Positions 1-8,474 of a DNA stretch of 14,764 nucleotides are shown here, piece by piece. The notes under the pieces are model-generated. The model was not told the DNA's origin and made no database searches. It saw only the letters and a program-made list of their open reading frames with translations. Position 1 is the first letter of the stretch. Each line of letters starts with the position of its first letter. The translations under genes and the position numbers were made by a program. The stretch is from positions 1 through 14,764 of the forward strand of contig CAZENQ010000078.1 of assembly GCA_964513655.1 (NCBI GenBank), given 5' to 3'. Origin of the DNA: G020350405 sp964513655 (GTDB lineage Bacteria > Planctomycetota > Phycisphaerae > Sedimentisphaerales > Anaerobacaceae).

Positions 1-415
1 TTGAATAAGGACTCGGGCCAAGCTCGGTAATACGGTCGATAAAGCTGTTCATAGTGCTGGCAAACTTCTCGGCTTCTCCGGCGGAGATCCACGCCAGTTC
101 CAGACGTTCCGGATTTAGTCCAAACTGGCCCAACAAGGAACGCAGCAGAGCTACTCGTCGTCTTGTGCGATAGTTACCGCCGATATAATGGCAGTCACCC
201 GGGTGACAGCCGGCCACCATCACACCGTCGGCACCGAGTCTGAAGGCTTCCATAATCCATTCGGGATCAACGCGTGCGCTACACAGAGTTCTTATTACAC
301 GAAAATAGGGTTTAATCTGGTATCTACTTATCCCCGCCAGGTCACCGCCTGCATAGGCACACCAATTACAACAAAAAACAACAATTTTTGGTTTGAACGC
401 ATCTTCCATAGTCAT
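1..415 (-). CDS. mvhD: MvhD-type [2Fe-2S] electron-transfer subunit, 3' end cut by the window edge
   Basis: My own reading of the minus strand from ATG at 415 gives 138 codons without a stop up to the window edge. MvhD proteins are about 140 residues, so only a few C-terminal residues should be missing. The family signature is clear: CCNWCAY at residues 15-21, C45, and GCHPGDCHY at 69-77, with six cysteines available for the [2Fe-2S] cluster. In methanogens MvhD passes electrons from hydrogenase to HdrA; in acetogens a homologue sits in the MetFV-Hdr complex. The start lies 2 bases after the hdrA stop, so translation is probably coupled. An alternative ATG at 409, with AGG 7 bases upstream, is equally plausible and would remove only two residues. 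Its place directly after hdrA makes it the docking subunit for that protein, linking it to an unseen partner such as formate dehydrogenase or hydrogenase. The assignment is secure; the partner is unknown. Confidence 0.93.
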   Translation of the reverse strand, partial: MTMEDAFKPKIVVFCCNWCAYAGGDLAGISRYQIKPYFRVIRTLCSARVDPEWIMEAFRLGADGVMVAGCHPGDCHYIGGNYRTRRRVALLRSLLGQFGLNPERLELAWISAGEAEKFASTMNSFIDRITELGPSPYS

Positions 416-417
416 AC

Positions 418-3400
418 CTAATCTTCCAAGGCAGCTCTTATCATTGCCAGCATTTGTTCATTCTTAAACCCTTTCTGCTCCATGGCGCCACTTGGGCAGG
501 CGGCCACGCAGCCGCCGCAGCCCTTGCACATTGCCTCATTAAGCTGCACTACCTTTTCGTCCTCACCACCGCCCTTGCGAGGTACAACTTCCAAAGCATT
601 ATATTCACATACCGGAACGCAGATGCCGCAGCCGTCGCAAAGGTCTTCATTGACGGCGGCTATGGTCGGTTCGGCTTCATATTTGTCTTTAGAAATAATG
701 GTACAGGCCTTTGCGGCGGCAGCCTCGGCCTGAGCTATTGTTTCGGGAATAGATTTCGGACTGTGCGCAACACCGGCGACGAAGATTCCTTCAGTGGCAA
801 ATTCAACAGGACGAAGCTTGACATGCGCTTCGAGGAAAAATCCATCTTCGTTTGTAGGGATCTTTAACATCTGTGCGAGTTTTGTGCCATCGGGGTTTGC
901 ATCAATTCTTGTACTCAAGACAAGCAGGTCGGGACGCAGTACTAATTCGCGCTGTAACAGCGGCTCACAAACTGTCACCTTCAGCCCGCGACCGTTGTTT
1001 ACAGCCGGTTTATCGTCCAGGTCATATCTTATGAACACGACACCTTTGTCCCGGGCCGCCTGGAAGTATTCTTCATTAAATCCGTAGGTTCTTACATCGC
1101 GATACAGTATGTAAACTTCGGTTTCCGGAGAAATCTCCTTGACTTTAAGTGCGTTTTTGACAGCGGTGGTACAGCAGACTCTGCTGCAATACATGTGACC
1201 TTCCTCGCGCGAGCCGACACATTGAACCATAACGACGGTTTTTAATTTCCCCGGAAGTTGACCTTTCGAGAGTAAATCTTCAATCTCAAGTTGAGTCATA
1301 ACGCGGTTGTCCTGCCCATAGAGATATTCATCCGGTTTGTGCTCGTTTCCACCGGTAGCAACTATGACGACGCCATGCTTGATCTTTGTTAGTTTGGACT
1401 TTGTCTTTAGTGTGCTTTCGAAGTTGCCGATGAATCCTTCTATGCTCTCCAGCTTGGCCCCGGTATAGACGGTGATGTTTTGATGTTTTTGCACGTGCTC
1501 GCTTAGGTGATTCAGATATGCCTGGACATCCGGCTCATCGAAGGTGTACCGCAGATTGTTCAGGTTCCCTCCAAGCCGCTTTTCGCGCTCGACCAACGCA
1601 ACCTCAAAGCCCTGATCGGCAATTGCCAGCGCCGCCGTCATACCAGCCAATCCACCGCCTATCACAAGGGCTGAGGCAGTAACGTCCAGCTCAGCCGCAG
1701 CTAAAGCTTCCACGAGGGAGACCTTGGCTACGGCCATACGGACAAGGGCCTTGGCCTTTTCTGTGGCTTCGTCAGGCTGATTCATGTGAATCCACGAGCA
1801 CTGATCACGGATATTGGCCATCTCGAACAAGTGAGCATTCAGACCTGCTTCTCGCAGGGTCTGCTGGAAGAGCGGCTCGTGTGTGCGGGGCGAACAGGAT
1901 GCTACTACCACTCGATTCAGATTGTGCTCAAGGATCATCTCCCCAATATGGTCCTGAGTATCCTGTGAGCAAGTGTAGAGATTATCTTCAGTGTAAACGA
2001 CATTCGGCAGGGTTCCGGCATATTCAACCACACTAGGTACACGCACAACAGAACCGATATTTATACCACACTGACATACGAAAACGCCTATCCGGGGCTC
2101 ATCGCTGGTGACATCCCGTTCGGGTGGAAACTCGCGTTCAACAGTTAAAGTGCCTCTAACATCGGCCAGAAGCTGGGAGGCTTTGCCAGCTGAGCCGCTG
2201 GCCTGGGTTACTGTTTCAGGGATATCTTTTGGGCCGGAGGCGGCGCCGGCAACGAAAACACCAGGCCGTGAACTCTCCAACGGGTTGGAAGACTTGGTTG
2301 CGATAAAGCCGTTTGCATCAAGCCGGACCCCCAGTTTGTTCGCTAACTGCCTCGATTTCTCGGAAGGCTCCAGTCCAACGGACAATACGACCATATCGAA
2401 ATCGTCTTCATCGACACAGCCGGATTCAGATGCGTACTGAACGGTGAGTTGGCCGTCACCATTTGTTCGATATACGTCACTTACTCGTGCACGTGTAAAG
2501 CGAACTCCGTATTCAGACTTTGCCCGCTCATAGTATTTATCAAAATCTTTGCCGAAGGCGCGCATATCCATAAAGAAGACTGTTACATCGACGTCTTTTA
2601 GATGCTCTTTGGCGATGACGGCCTCTTTGATGGCGTACATACAGCAGACGGATGAGCAGTAGGCATTTCGGCAAGAAATGTCACGTGAGCCAACACATTG
2701 GAGAAACGCAATCTTTTTGGGTTTCTTTCCGTCGGATGGTCTTTGGACATGGCCGGCAAAGGGACCCGACGCCGAGAGGATCCTTTCAAACTGAATGCTG
2801 CTGACCACGTCAGGATAACGGCTATAACCAAAGTCGTATTTCAATTGGCCCAGGAATTCTTCAAAGCCTGGTACAACCACGACTGCGCCAACATCAATCT
2901 GCTCAATTGTGTCCTGCTGCTGGTGACAGATGGCTTCGGCTTTACAGACGGTTACGCATTGCAAGCACTCGGAGCAAATACTGCAGTGCAGGCAGCGTTT
3001 TGCCTCCTCGATGGCCTGCTCTTCTGTGTAACCGCGCTCGACTTCGTCAAAACCCTTAATCCTTTCATCCACAGGCAACATGGGCATAGGTACTCTTGGC
3101 TCGTGGGGGTGATGAGCTTGCGGTATGGGAGCTAAATCCTTTCGCGTAAGTTTAGGTTTTATGTCGTCACGGCCTTCGTACAGGTCCTCGCCATTCAGGA
3201 ATCTATCGATGGAGGCAGCCGCTCTGTGGCCCGCAACAATCGCGTTTACCGCGACGTCTGGTCCTGTTACAACATCTCCGCCGGCAAAAATGCGTTTGAC
3301 ATTAGTTGCCAACGTGTCCGGGTCAACGGAAATGAATCCCGCCCTCGTTTCAAGCAGTCCATCAGCCGCCTTTAACAATTCCCAATCGACAGCCTGACCT

Positions 3401-5421
3401 ATCGCCACCACGACCGAGTCGGCCGACATGATGCGTTCAGAGCCGGGTCTTACAACTGGACTGAATCTACCTTCTTTATTAAAGACAGATAGACACTCTC
3501 GGAACTCAACACCAGCGGCGTGGCCGTCCCGGGCGACTATGCGTTTGGGTGAAAGTCTGTTGTGGATTGTGACTCCTTCTTCCTTTGCAGCCCGTACCTC
3601 CTCCGGAGAGGCAAACATCTCGTCCGGGGCCTCAAGGCAAGCCAAGTGGACATCTCTTACACCCAAACGAATCACTGTACGGGCCACGTCGACAGCTACA
3701 TTACCACCACCAATGACTATAACCCTTTCGCCCAGCTCGACGGGCTCGCCCAGACTCGCTGCACGCAACAGGTCTGTAAAACCACGGACACCTTCCAGTT
3801 CCGTGCCGGCTACCGGAACCAGACCGGTTTCTGTAACCTGAACCGCTTTAAGGTCAGTCAAAACAGATATGTCCGCCTCCTGACTTATTGCCGGAATTAC
3901 AATGTCCGCCTCGACTATGAATTTTGAATCTTTGATTGGAGTGGGTTTTCGACGCCCGGTCTCGTCAGGCTCCCCGAGGGCCATTCGAACACATTCCAGC
4001 GCAGCCACTCGCCCAGCTGTACCCAAAATCCTTGCAGGCGAGGCCTGAAAGCGAAATTCAATACCCTCTTCTTGACAAGCTTCTATTTCCTCCTGACTCG
4101 CGGGCATCTCATCACGGCTGCGGCGGTATAGGACTGTAACCCGCCGTGCACCAAGTCGCAGAGACGTTCGGGCTGAGTCAATGGCGGCGTTGCCCCCTCC
4201 AACAACCACCACAACCTTGTTGGCAATATCCGTGGGCTGTTCCATCTTGGCGTGATGCAAAAACCTCGTCCCATGAATTACGCCGTTTAGGTCTTCGCCT
4301 TCGATGCCCAATTCGCGGCTTTTGTGGGTTCCGATAGCAATAAAGATAGCCTCCAAGCCCTGTTCCAACATGTCATTTAATGTCAGGTCCGGGCCGACAG
4401 GGGTGTTGAGTCTGATTTCTACGCCTCCACGCTGTATAGCTTCAATCTCGTAGTCCAGCACATCTACCGGGAGTCTATAGCGGGGCACGCCGACCCTTAA
4501 CATTCCCCCTGGCACACTGAGTTCTTCGTAGACTACAGGTTTATATCCCATATTGGCCAGGTCCCAAGCACACGTCAGGCCGGCCGGGCCGGAGCCAACG
4601 ATAGCTATGCGCCGCCCAGCACCTCGTCGGACAGGGAATTCAGCTTCTCGCCTCGCGATCAGATGCTCGCTCAGTTCCGGCGGTTTGCCCTCGCGGACTG
4701 CGCTTATCTCGCGGTCGGCAAGAAATCTGTGCAAATCACGGATTGCCAAGGCCTCATCCAAGCGACCTCTGTTACATGCATCTTGACAAGTGTGAGTGCA
4801 AATCCGGCCGCATGTGGCAGGGAAAGGATTGCGAGCGCGGTATAACTCCAAGGCCTCATCGAATTTGCCCTGGGCTAAAAGCGCGACGAATCCTTGGACG
4901 TTTACTCCGGCCGGGCAGGTATTTCGGCACGGCGCAATTCGACCCTTGTCGATAACAAACGCATTCGGATATGCCTGGGGGTAAGGACGGAAGATGGCTT
5001 TTCTTTGCCCGATTCCGCCTTCGAATTCGCTGGCAACGGTAACGGGGCACATTTCAACGCATTCGCCACAGCCGGTGCACTTTTCTAGGTCAACGTATCT
5101 GGCCCGTTTGCGAACCTTTATTTTGAAATTGCCCACCGAGCCAGAAACATCCTCCAAGTCAGCCCAGGTAATCGTTTCAATATTCAGGTGTCTGCCGCAC
5201 TCAACAATCTTCGGTGACAGAATACACATCGAACAGTCGTTTGTTGGAAACGTTTTGTCCAGACGGGCCATGTTACCACCAATGGCCGGAGATGTTTCCA
5301 GCAGGTAAACCTTCTGGCCCGATTCAGCAAGGTCCAGCGAGGCCTGAATACCGGCAATGCCGCCGCCGATTACAAGCACGGCACCAACTTTTTCTGGCTC
5401 TTTTTTAGTAGGGGCAATCAT
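418..5421 (-). CDS. hdrA: Giant HdrA-GltD-HdrA fusion flavoprotein, 1667 aa (NAD(P)H-linked HdrA)
   Basis: A multi-flavin iron-sulfur hub expected to move electrons between NAD(P)H, HdrC, MvhD and MetFV. HdrA module 1 starts with the FAD motif GGGIAG (19-24), the HdrA cysteines C63/C66/C75 and a ferredoxin motif C115-x2-C-x2-C-x3-C125. It is interrupted at about 156-800 by a GltD/NfnB-like unit: N-terminal Fe-S cysteines (C165, C169, C204, C208, C212, C216), FAD motif GSGPAG (276-281), and two NAD(P)-binding lobes (GGGNAA 408-413; GGGNVA 571-576). Module 1 resumes with a cysteine cluster (C810-C826) and CVGSR...YCSSVCC (909-927). Module 2 has an HdrA N-terminal domain (1110-1240), GGGLAG (1255-1260), CVGSR...YCSRVCC (1401-1417) and two C-terminal [4Fe-4S] motifs (C1595-C1605, C1632-C1642). 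HdrA-GltD fusions are known as a class; the doubled NAD(P) lobe is unusual to me. No membrane segment is seen. The ATG at 5421 lies 31 bases after hdrC, with only a weak ribosome site. Confidence 0.93.
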   Translation of the reverse strand: MIAPTKKEPEKVGAVLVIGGGIAGIQASLDLAESGQKVYLLETSPAIGGNMARLDKTFPTNDCSMCILSPKIVECGRHLNIETITWADLEDVSGSVGNFKIKVRKRARYVDLEKCTGCGECVEMCPVTVASEFEGGIGQRKAIFRPYPQAYPNAFVIDKGRIAPCRNTCPAGVNVQGFVALLAQGKFDEALELYRARNPFPATCGRICTHTCQDACNRGRLDEALAIRDLHRFLADREISAVREGKPPELSEHLIARREAEFPVRRGAGRRIAIVGSGPAGLTCAWDLANMGYKPVVYEELSVPGGMLRVGVPRYRLPVDVLDYEIEAIQRGGVEIRLNTPVGPDLTLNDMLEQGLEAIFIAIGTHKSRELGIEGEDLNGVIHGTRFLHHAKMEQPTDIANKVVVVVGGGNAAIDSARTSLRLGARRVTVLYRRSRDEMPASQEEIEACQEEGIEFRFQASPARILGTAGRVAALECVRMALGEPDETGRRKPTPIKDSKFIVEADIVIPAISQEADISVLTDLKAVQVTETGLVPVAGTELEGVRGFTDLLRAASLGEPVELGERVIVIGGGNVAVDVARTVIRLGVRDVHLACLEAPDEMFASPEEVRAAKEEGVTIHNRLSPKRIVARDGHAAGVEFRECLSVFNKEGRFSPVVRPGSERIMSADSVVVAIGQAVDWELLKAADGLLETRAGFISVDPDTLATNVKRIFAGGDVVTGPDVAVNAIVAGHRAAASIDRFLNGEDLYEGRDDIKPKLTRKDLAPIPQAHHPHEPRVPMPMLPVDERIKGFDEVERGYTEEQAIEEAKRCLHCSICSECLQCVTVCKAEAICHQQQDTIEQIDVGAVVVVPGFEEFLGQLKYDFGYSRYPDVVSSIQFERILSASGPFAGHVQRPSDGKKPKKIAFLQCVGSRDISCRNAYCSSVCCMYAIKEAVIAKEHLKDVDVTVFFMDMRAFGKDFDKYYERAKSEYGVRFTRARVSDVYRTNGDGQLTVQYASESGCVDEDDFDMVVLSVGLEPSEKSRQLANKLGVRLDANGFIATKSSNPLESSRPGVFVAGAASGPKDIPETVTQASGSAGKASQLLADVRGTLTVEREFPPERDVTSDEPRIGVFVCQCGINIGSVVRVPSVVEYAGTLPNVVYTEDNLYTCSQDTQDHIGEMILEHNLNRVVVASCSPRTHEPLFQQTLREAGLNAHLFEMANIRDQCSWIHMNQPDEATEKAKALVRMAVAKVSLVEALAAAELDVTASALVIGGGLAGMTAALAIADQGFEVALVEREKRLGGNLNNLRYTFDEPDVQAYLNHLSEHVQKHQNITVYTGAKLESIEGFIGNFESTLKTKSKLTKIKHGVVIVATGGNEHKPDEYLYGQDNRVMTQLEIEDLLSKGQLPGKLKTVVMVQCVGSREEGHMYCSRVCCTTAVKNALKVKEISPETEVYILYRDVRTYGFNEEYFQAARDKGVVFIRYDLDDKPAVNNGRGLKVTVCEPLLQRELVLRPDLLVLSTRIDANPDGTKLAQMLKIPTNEDGFFLEAHVKLRPVEFATEGIFVAGVAHSPKSIPETIAQAEAAAAKACTIISKDKYEAEPTIAAVNEDLCDGCGICVPVCEYNALEVVPRKGGGEDEKVVQLNEAMCKGCGGCVAACPSGAMEQKGFKNEQMLAMIRAALED

Positions 5422-5452
5422 TATTACTCACACCCTTATGTCCAGGTCAACA

Positions 5453-5914
5453 CTACGCTGTGGCTGTTTTCTCTACTTTATCTTTTATGCTTTCAAACCT
5501 TCCCGGATCAGTTACAAGAACGTTCACCAAGTCGCGCCGCAGCTTCTGTGAGAACTCGTCCAGTTGTTCGACCTGTTGCAGCAGCTCAGGTTTTACGTGT
5601 CCCTCTTTTGCCGCCATCTCGCGCAGTGCCTTCATTACGTCCCTGAATTTTACGTTCTGAGGACATTTGGCAGTGCAGGAATAGCACTGTACACAGCGCC
5701 AGATAACAGGCGAGGAAAGAACCTCTTGGCGCATCCCCAGCAAAACCTGCCGAATAATCTTGCGAGGGTTAAACTCCGGGTCTACGGCTGACACGGGACA
5801 GCCCGCCGTGCATGTGCCGCAGGCGAAACAGAGTTTGATATTTTCGCCGCCGGGATGTGCGGCCACGTCATACTTAAACTGGGGGTCGAGATTTTTGCTA
5901 TCAATCATCTGCAT
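5453..5914 (-). CDS. hdrC: HdrC-like ferredoxin subunit with two [4Fe-4S] clusters
   Basis: A soluble 153-residue protein with two classical cluster motifs: C29-x2-C32-x2-C35-x3-C39 (CFACGTCTAGCP) and C74-x2-C77-x2-C80-x3-C84 (CVQCYSCTAKCP). This is the complete HdrC pattern, and the length suits an HdrC without the membrane domain found in QmoC, HdrE or DsrM fusions. In heterodisulfide reductases HdrC carries electrons from HdrA to the CCG-domain subunit HdrB. Here no HdrB follows: the next gene is hdrA. HdrC may therefore pass electrons directly to MetV/MetF, or to an HdrB encoded elsewhere. The C-terminal 60 residues are charged and probably helical. The ATG at 5914 is supported by GAGG five bases upstream; a second ATG at 5908 is less well placed. 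A 62-base gap with a small hairpin separates it from metF. Confidence 0.92.
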   Translation of the reverse strand: MQMIDSKNLDPQFKYDVAAHPGGENIKLCFACGTCTAGCPVSAVDPEFNPRKIIRQVLLGMRQEVLSSPVIWRCVQCYSCTAKCPQNVKFRDVMKALREMAAKEGHVKPELLQQVEQLDEFSQKLRRDLVNVLVTDPGRFESIKDKVEKTATA

Positions 5915-5945
5915 ATTAACCTCGCTTATCAGAGAAACGACTCGG

Positions 5946-5965
5946 TCTACTTAGGGCCAAGTAGA
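5946..5965. other. 7-bp stem hairpin in the metF-hdrC gap
   Basis: TCTACTT (5946-5952) and AAGTAGA (5959-5965) are perfect inverted repeats around a 6-base loop. It is the clearest hairpin in the longest gap after folD. On the transcribed strand no U-run follows, so it is not a typical intrinsic terminator. A role in mRNA processing or in setting the metF/hdrC ratio is inference only. Confidence 0.4.
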
Positions 5966-5976
5966 GTCTCAATTAA

Positions 5977-6921
5977 CTATTGCCTTTTTAATCCTGCCTT
6001 TTCAACAATTTCCGGAACTTTTTCTTCCCACTCGATAGCCATTATATGAATACCAGCCACACCTTCGGTCTTGCGAAGTTGCTGGATCTGCTCTACGCAA
6101 ATACTAATACCCTCGGCCTTTGTATCCTCGGCTTTCGCCATTCGCTCGACGTAAGAGTCCGGCACGGTGACGCCCGCGAGTGTGTCGCGCATATATTTTG
6201 TCATACCGACGGATTTTAAGGGCGTTACGCCGGCCAAGATTTTGCATTTTTTATGCAGCTGCTTGCTGCGCACCTGTTCCATCCACTGGTCGAAGCGTTC
6301 CATATCATAGATGCATTGTGTTTGAATAAAATCCACACCGGCGTTAACCTTCTTCTCTAGGCGGATAACACGGAATTCGAACGGGTCTGCAAATGGATTG
6401 GCCGCCCCACCGATAAACATTCGCGGCTCTTTCACTTCCGCCTTCTTTGAGTTTTTGATTTCCTCACCACAGGCGAAGACCTTCTTGTCTCGCATGTCTT
6501 TGACCATCTGAATCAGTTGGATTGAGTCAAGGTCAAAAACGTGCCTTGCTGTGGGGTGGTTGCCAAAACACTGATGGTCACCGGTCAGACAGAGGACATT
6601 GCGAATACCCAACAGATATGCTCCGAGAATATCAGCCTGTATTGCCAAGCGGTTCCTATCCCTGCAGGTAATTTGTATGATTGGCTCAAGACCCATATCA
6701 AGAGCAAGTTTGCCGGCGGCGATGCTCGATACGCGCACGATGGCGGTCTGGTTATCAGTTATGTTTACGGCATCCACCCATCCTGCAAGCAGCCCGGCTT
6801 TCTTCTTGATAAGGTCGAGGTCAGTGCTTTTGGGCGGGCCGAGTTCAGCTGTCACCGCAAAGCCGCCTCGCGAGAGCACCTGTTCCAGATTACTGCCAGA
6901 TTTGTATTCAGTCGCAATCAT
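5977..6921 (-). CDS. metF: Methylenetetrahydrofolate reductase catalytic subunit (MetF)
   Basis: Reduces methylene-THF to methyl-THF with a bound flavin, the last step of the methyl branch before transfer to a corrinoid protein. At 314 residues it has the usual MetF length. Visible family marks are TAELGPPK (24-31) with the putative catalytic Glu26, the ITCRDRNR segment (84-91), LTGDH (112-116), GGAANPF (171-177) and the folate-side TQCIYD (201-206). The C-terminal GIHIMAIEWEEKVPEIVEK ending looks like that of acetogen MetF proteins that pair with MetV. It lacks an obvious NAD(P)H domain, in keeping with electrons arriving through MetV and the Hdr proteins encoded next to it. Its ATG overlaps the metV stop by one base (TAATG), which predicts translational coupling and equal amounts of the two subunits. 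The function is secure; the electron donor is inferred from context. Confidence 0.96.
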   Translation of the reverse strand: MIATEYKSGSNLEQVLSRGGFAVTAELGPPKSTDLDLIKKKAGLLAGWVDAVNITDNQTAIVRVSSIAAGKLALDMGLEPIIQITCRDRNRLAIQADILGAYLLGIRNVLCLTGDHQCFGNHPTARHVFDLDSIQLIQMVKDMRDKKVFACGEEIKNSKKAEVKEPRMFIGGAANPFADPFEFRVIRLEKKVNAGVDFIQTQCIYDMERFDQWMEQVRSKQLHKKCKILAGVTPLKSVGMTKYMRDTLAGVTVPDSYVERMAKAEDTKAEGISICVEQIQQLRKTEGVAGIHIMAIEWEEKVPEIVEKAGLKRQ

Positions 6922-7580
6922 TACAATTCCGCTATATCCTCTCGTGAAAGTTTTCTCGGTCCGCCATCGTGCGTCTGACTCCAGTCTTTCGGAACAGTGT
7001 TATCAACCAGCACATTCAGCTTGCCCAGCGCCTTGAGCCGGTCGTAAATCAATTGCCACCCGCAGTCAATATTTTCCGGGTCAACCTCACATTTGCCGTC
7101 GACAGAACCGCCGCAGGGGCCGTTTAACAGCGACTTTGAACACCGTGTTACCGGACAGACGCCGCCAAAGATACCAAGTTTGCAGTCGCCGCAGGCTAGG
7201 CAGTTTTCCGACCACTGGCCGGCACCGTCGTTGGTGCCCATAAACTTTGTATTCAATGCAGGATAGACGGGCTTATCCCCAAAGATATTAGCTACCATCT
7301 GGACGCCCACCCCACAGGCCATTGAGAGAACGGCGTCACAGGATTCCGCCTGCTCTTTTACAGCATCGAAGAACTCCGCATCACACTGTCTTTCTATGGT
7401 ATTTTCCATCACTTCAATGTTGCCTGACATTCTCAAGATAGGAGCGAGGGTGGCAACCTCCCTTTCGCCGCCTGCCAGGCAGACGGTCACGCATGTTCCA
7501 CAGCCGAGCAGTAATATGCGTTTATGCCCTGTCAGGAATTCTTTGATTTCTTCTATTGGTTTTTGTTCTGCTACTATCAT
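6921..7580 (-). CDS. metV: MetV, iron-sulfur partner of methylenetetrahydrofolate reductase (MTHFR C-terminal-domain family)
   Basis: A 219-residue cysteine-rich protein of the family usually annotated as methylenetetrahydrofolate reductase C-terminal or zinc-finger domain. It has 14 cysteines, in two groups: CGTCVTVC (27-34) in the N-terminal Rossmann-like part, and a dense set in the second half, ENCLACGDCKLG (126-136), VCPVTRC (141-147), GPCGGS (155-160), C164 and C173. In Moorella MetV binds MetF and carries clusters that feed its flavin. The gene order folD-metV-metF-hdrC-hdrA-mvhD matches the acetogen arrangement in content, apart from hdrB. The ATG at 7580 lies 9 bases after the folD stop and has only a weak purine stretch upstream, so its translation may depend on ribosomes from folD. 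The stop codon overlaps the metF start. Nothing appears truncated. Confidence 0.93.
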   Translation of the reverse strand: MIVAEQKPIEEIKEFLTGHKRILLLGCGTCVTVCLAGGEREVATLAPILRMSGNIEVMENTIERQCDAEFFDAVKEQAESCDAVLSMACGVGVQMVANIFGDKPVYPALNTKFMGTNDGAGQWSENCLACGDCKLGIFGGVCPVTRCSKSLLNGPCGGSVDGKCEVDPENIDCGWQLIYDRLKALGKLNVLVDNTVPKDWSQTHDGGPRKLSREDIAEL

Positions 7581-7589
7581 TTTATCAAC

Positions 7590-8474
7590 TTAAAGGCCAG
7601 CGACTCTTTTGGCCGATTCGACCGTATTATAAAGCAGCATAGTTATGGTCATCGGGCCGACACCTCCCGGGACGGGAGTGATAAGCGAGGCTTTTTCCTT
7701 GACCGCTTCAAAATCCACATCGCCGACCAGCCGATATCCTTTCTTCTTAGTGGCATCTTCGACGCGATTGACGCCAACGTCAATCACAACAACGCCGTCC
7801 TTTACCATATCCGCAGTTACGGTATTGGGTCTGCCGGCCGCGGCGATGACGATATCGGCCTGCTTCGTGTGATGCGCAAGGTCTTTGGTGCGGGTATGAC
7901 AGACCGTTACGGTAGCATTTCCCTTACCATTCTTTTGAATGAGCATATTGGCAAGGGGTTTGCCGACAATGTTGCTGCGTCCGACTATTACTACGTTAGC
8001 TCCTTTAATGTCTACCCCGCTGCGCAGTAATAGCTGAATAACTCCGTGTGGCGTGCATGGCAGAAAGGCCTTTTCACCGACCATCATTTTTCCCACGTTC
8101 ATCGGGTGGAATCCGTCAACATCTTTGTCTGGGTCAATCGCCAGCAGGACCTCAGACTCATTAAGACCTTTGGGCAAGGGCAGCTGGACCAGGATACCGT
8201 TTATCTTTGGGTCGTTGTTCATTCGATTGACAAGGGCGATTAGGTCTTCCTGGGTGGTTTCTGCAGGCAGGCGGTTATCGTCGGAATAAATCCCTAATTC
8301 TTCACAGGCACGTTCCTTGGCTGTAACATAGGATTTCGAGGCCGGATCCTCGCCGACCAGGACAACGCCCAGTCCCGGCACGATGCCTTGTTCTTTAAGC
8401 TTTGCCACTTCTTCTTTCAGTTCAGCCCGCATATCCGCGGCCACCTGTTTGCCGTCTATAATTTGTCCTGCCAT
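7590..8474 (-). CDS. folD: Bifunctional methylene-THF dehydrogenase / methenyl-THF cyclohydrolase (FolD)
   Basis: Interconverts 10-formyl-THF, methenyl-THF and methylene-THF using NAD(P). The 294 residues match the FolD family length. Diagnostic features are the catalytic lysine in SYVTAKERACEELGI (K53), the substrate-side ILVQLPLP (94-101) and DKDVDGFHP (116-124), the nucleotide-binding VGRSNIVGKPL (164-174), and the C-terminal PVPGGVGPMT (267-276). Because FolD does both steps, no separate fchA cyclohydrolase is needed, and none is seen. The start is well fixed: the ATG follows immediately after the TAA of the upstream gene, with an AAAGGAG ribosome site 9 bases before it inside that gene's end. 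Being between fhs and metVF, it completes formate to methyl-THF within one operon. FolD is also a housekeeping enzyme of purine synthesis; here the context argues for a dedicated pathway copy, though it may be the only one. Confidence 0.98.
   Translation of the reverse strand: MAGQIIDGKQVAADMRAELKEEVAKLKEQGIVPGLGVVLVGEDPASKSYVTAKERACEELGIYSDDNRLPAETTQEDLIALVNRMNNDPKINGILVQLPLPKGLNESEVLLAIDPDKDVDGFHPMNVGKMMVGEKAFLPCTPHGVIQLLLRSGVDIKGANVVIVGRSNIVGKPLANMLIQKNGKGNATVTVCHTRTKDLAHHTKQADIVIAAAGRPNTVTADMVKDGVVVIDVGVNRVEDATKKKGYRLVGDVDFEAVKEKASLITPVPGGVGPMTITMLLYNTVESAKRVAGL

Noticed and set aside
3428..3927. Plus-strand open frames of 121-137 residues opposite the GltD-like part of hdrA
   Set aside because: They are antisense shadows of a clearly coding frame, with no family features.
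6541..7036. Two overlapping 145-residue plus-strand frames opposite metF/metV
   Set aside because: They overlap strongly conserved metF and metV codons on the other strand; composition and lack of motifs mark them as shadows.
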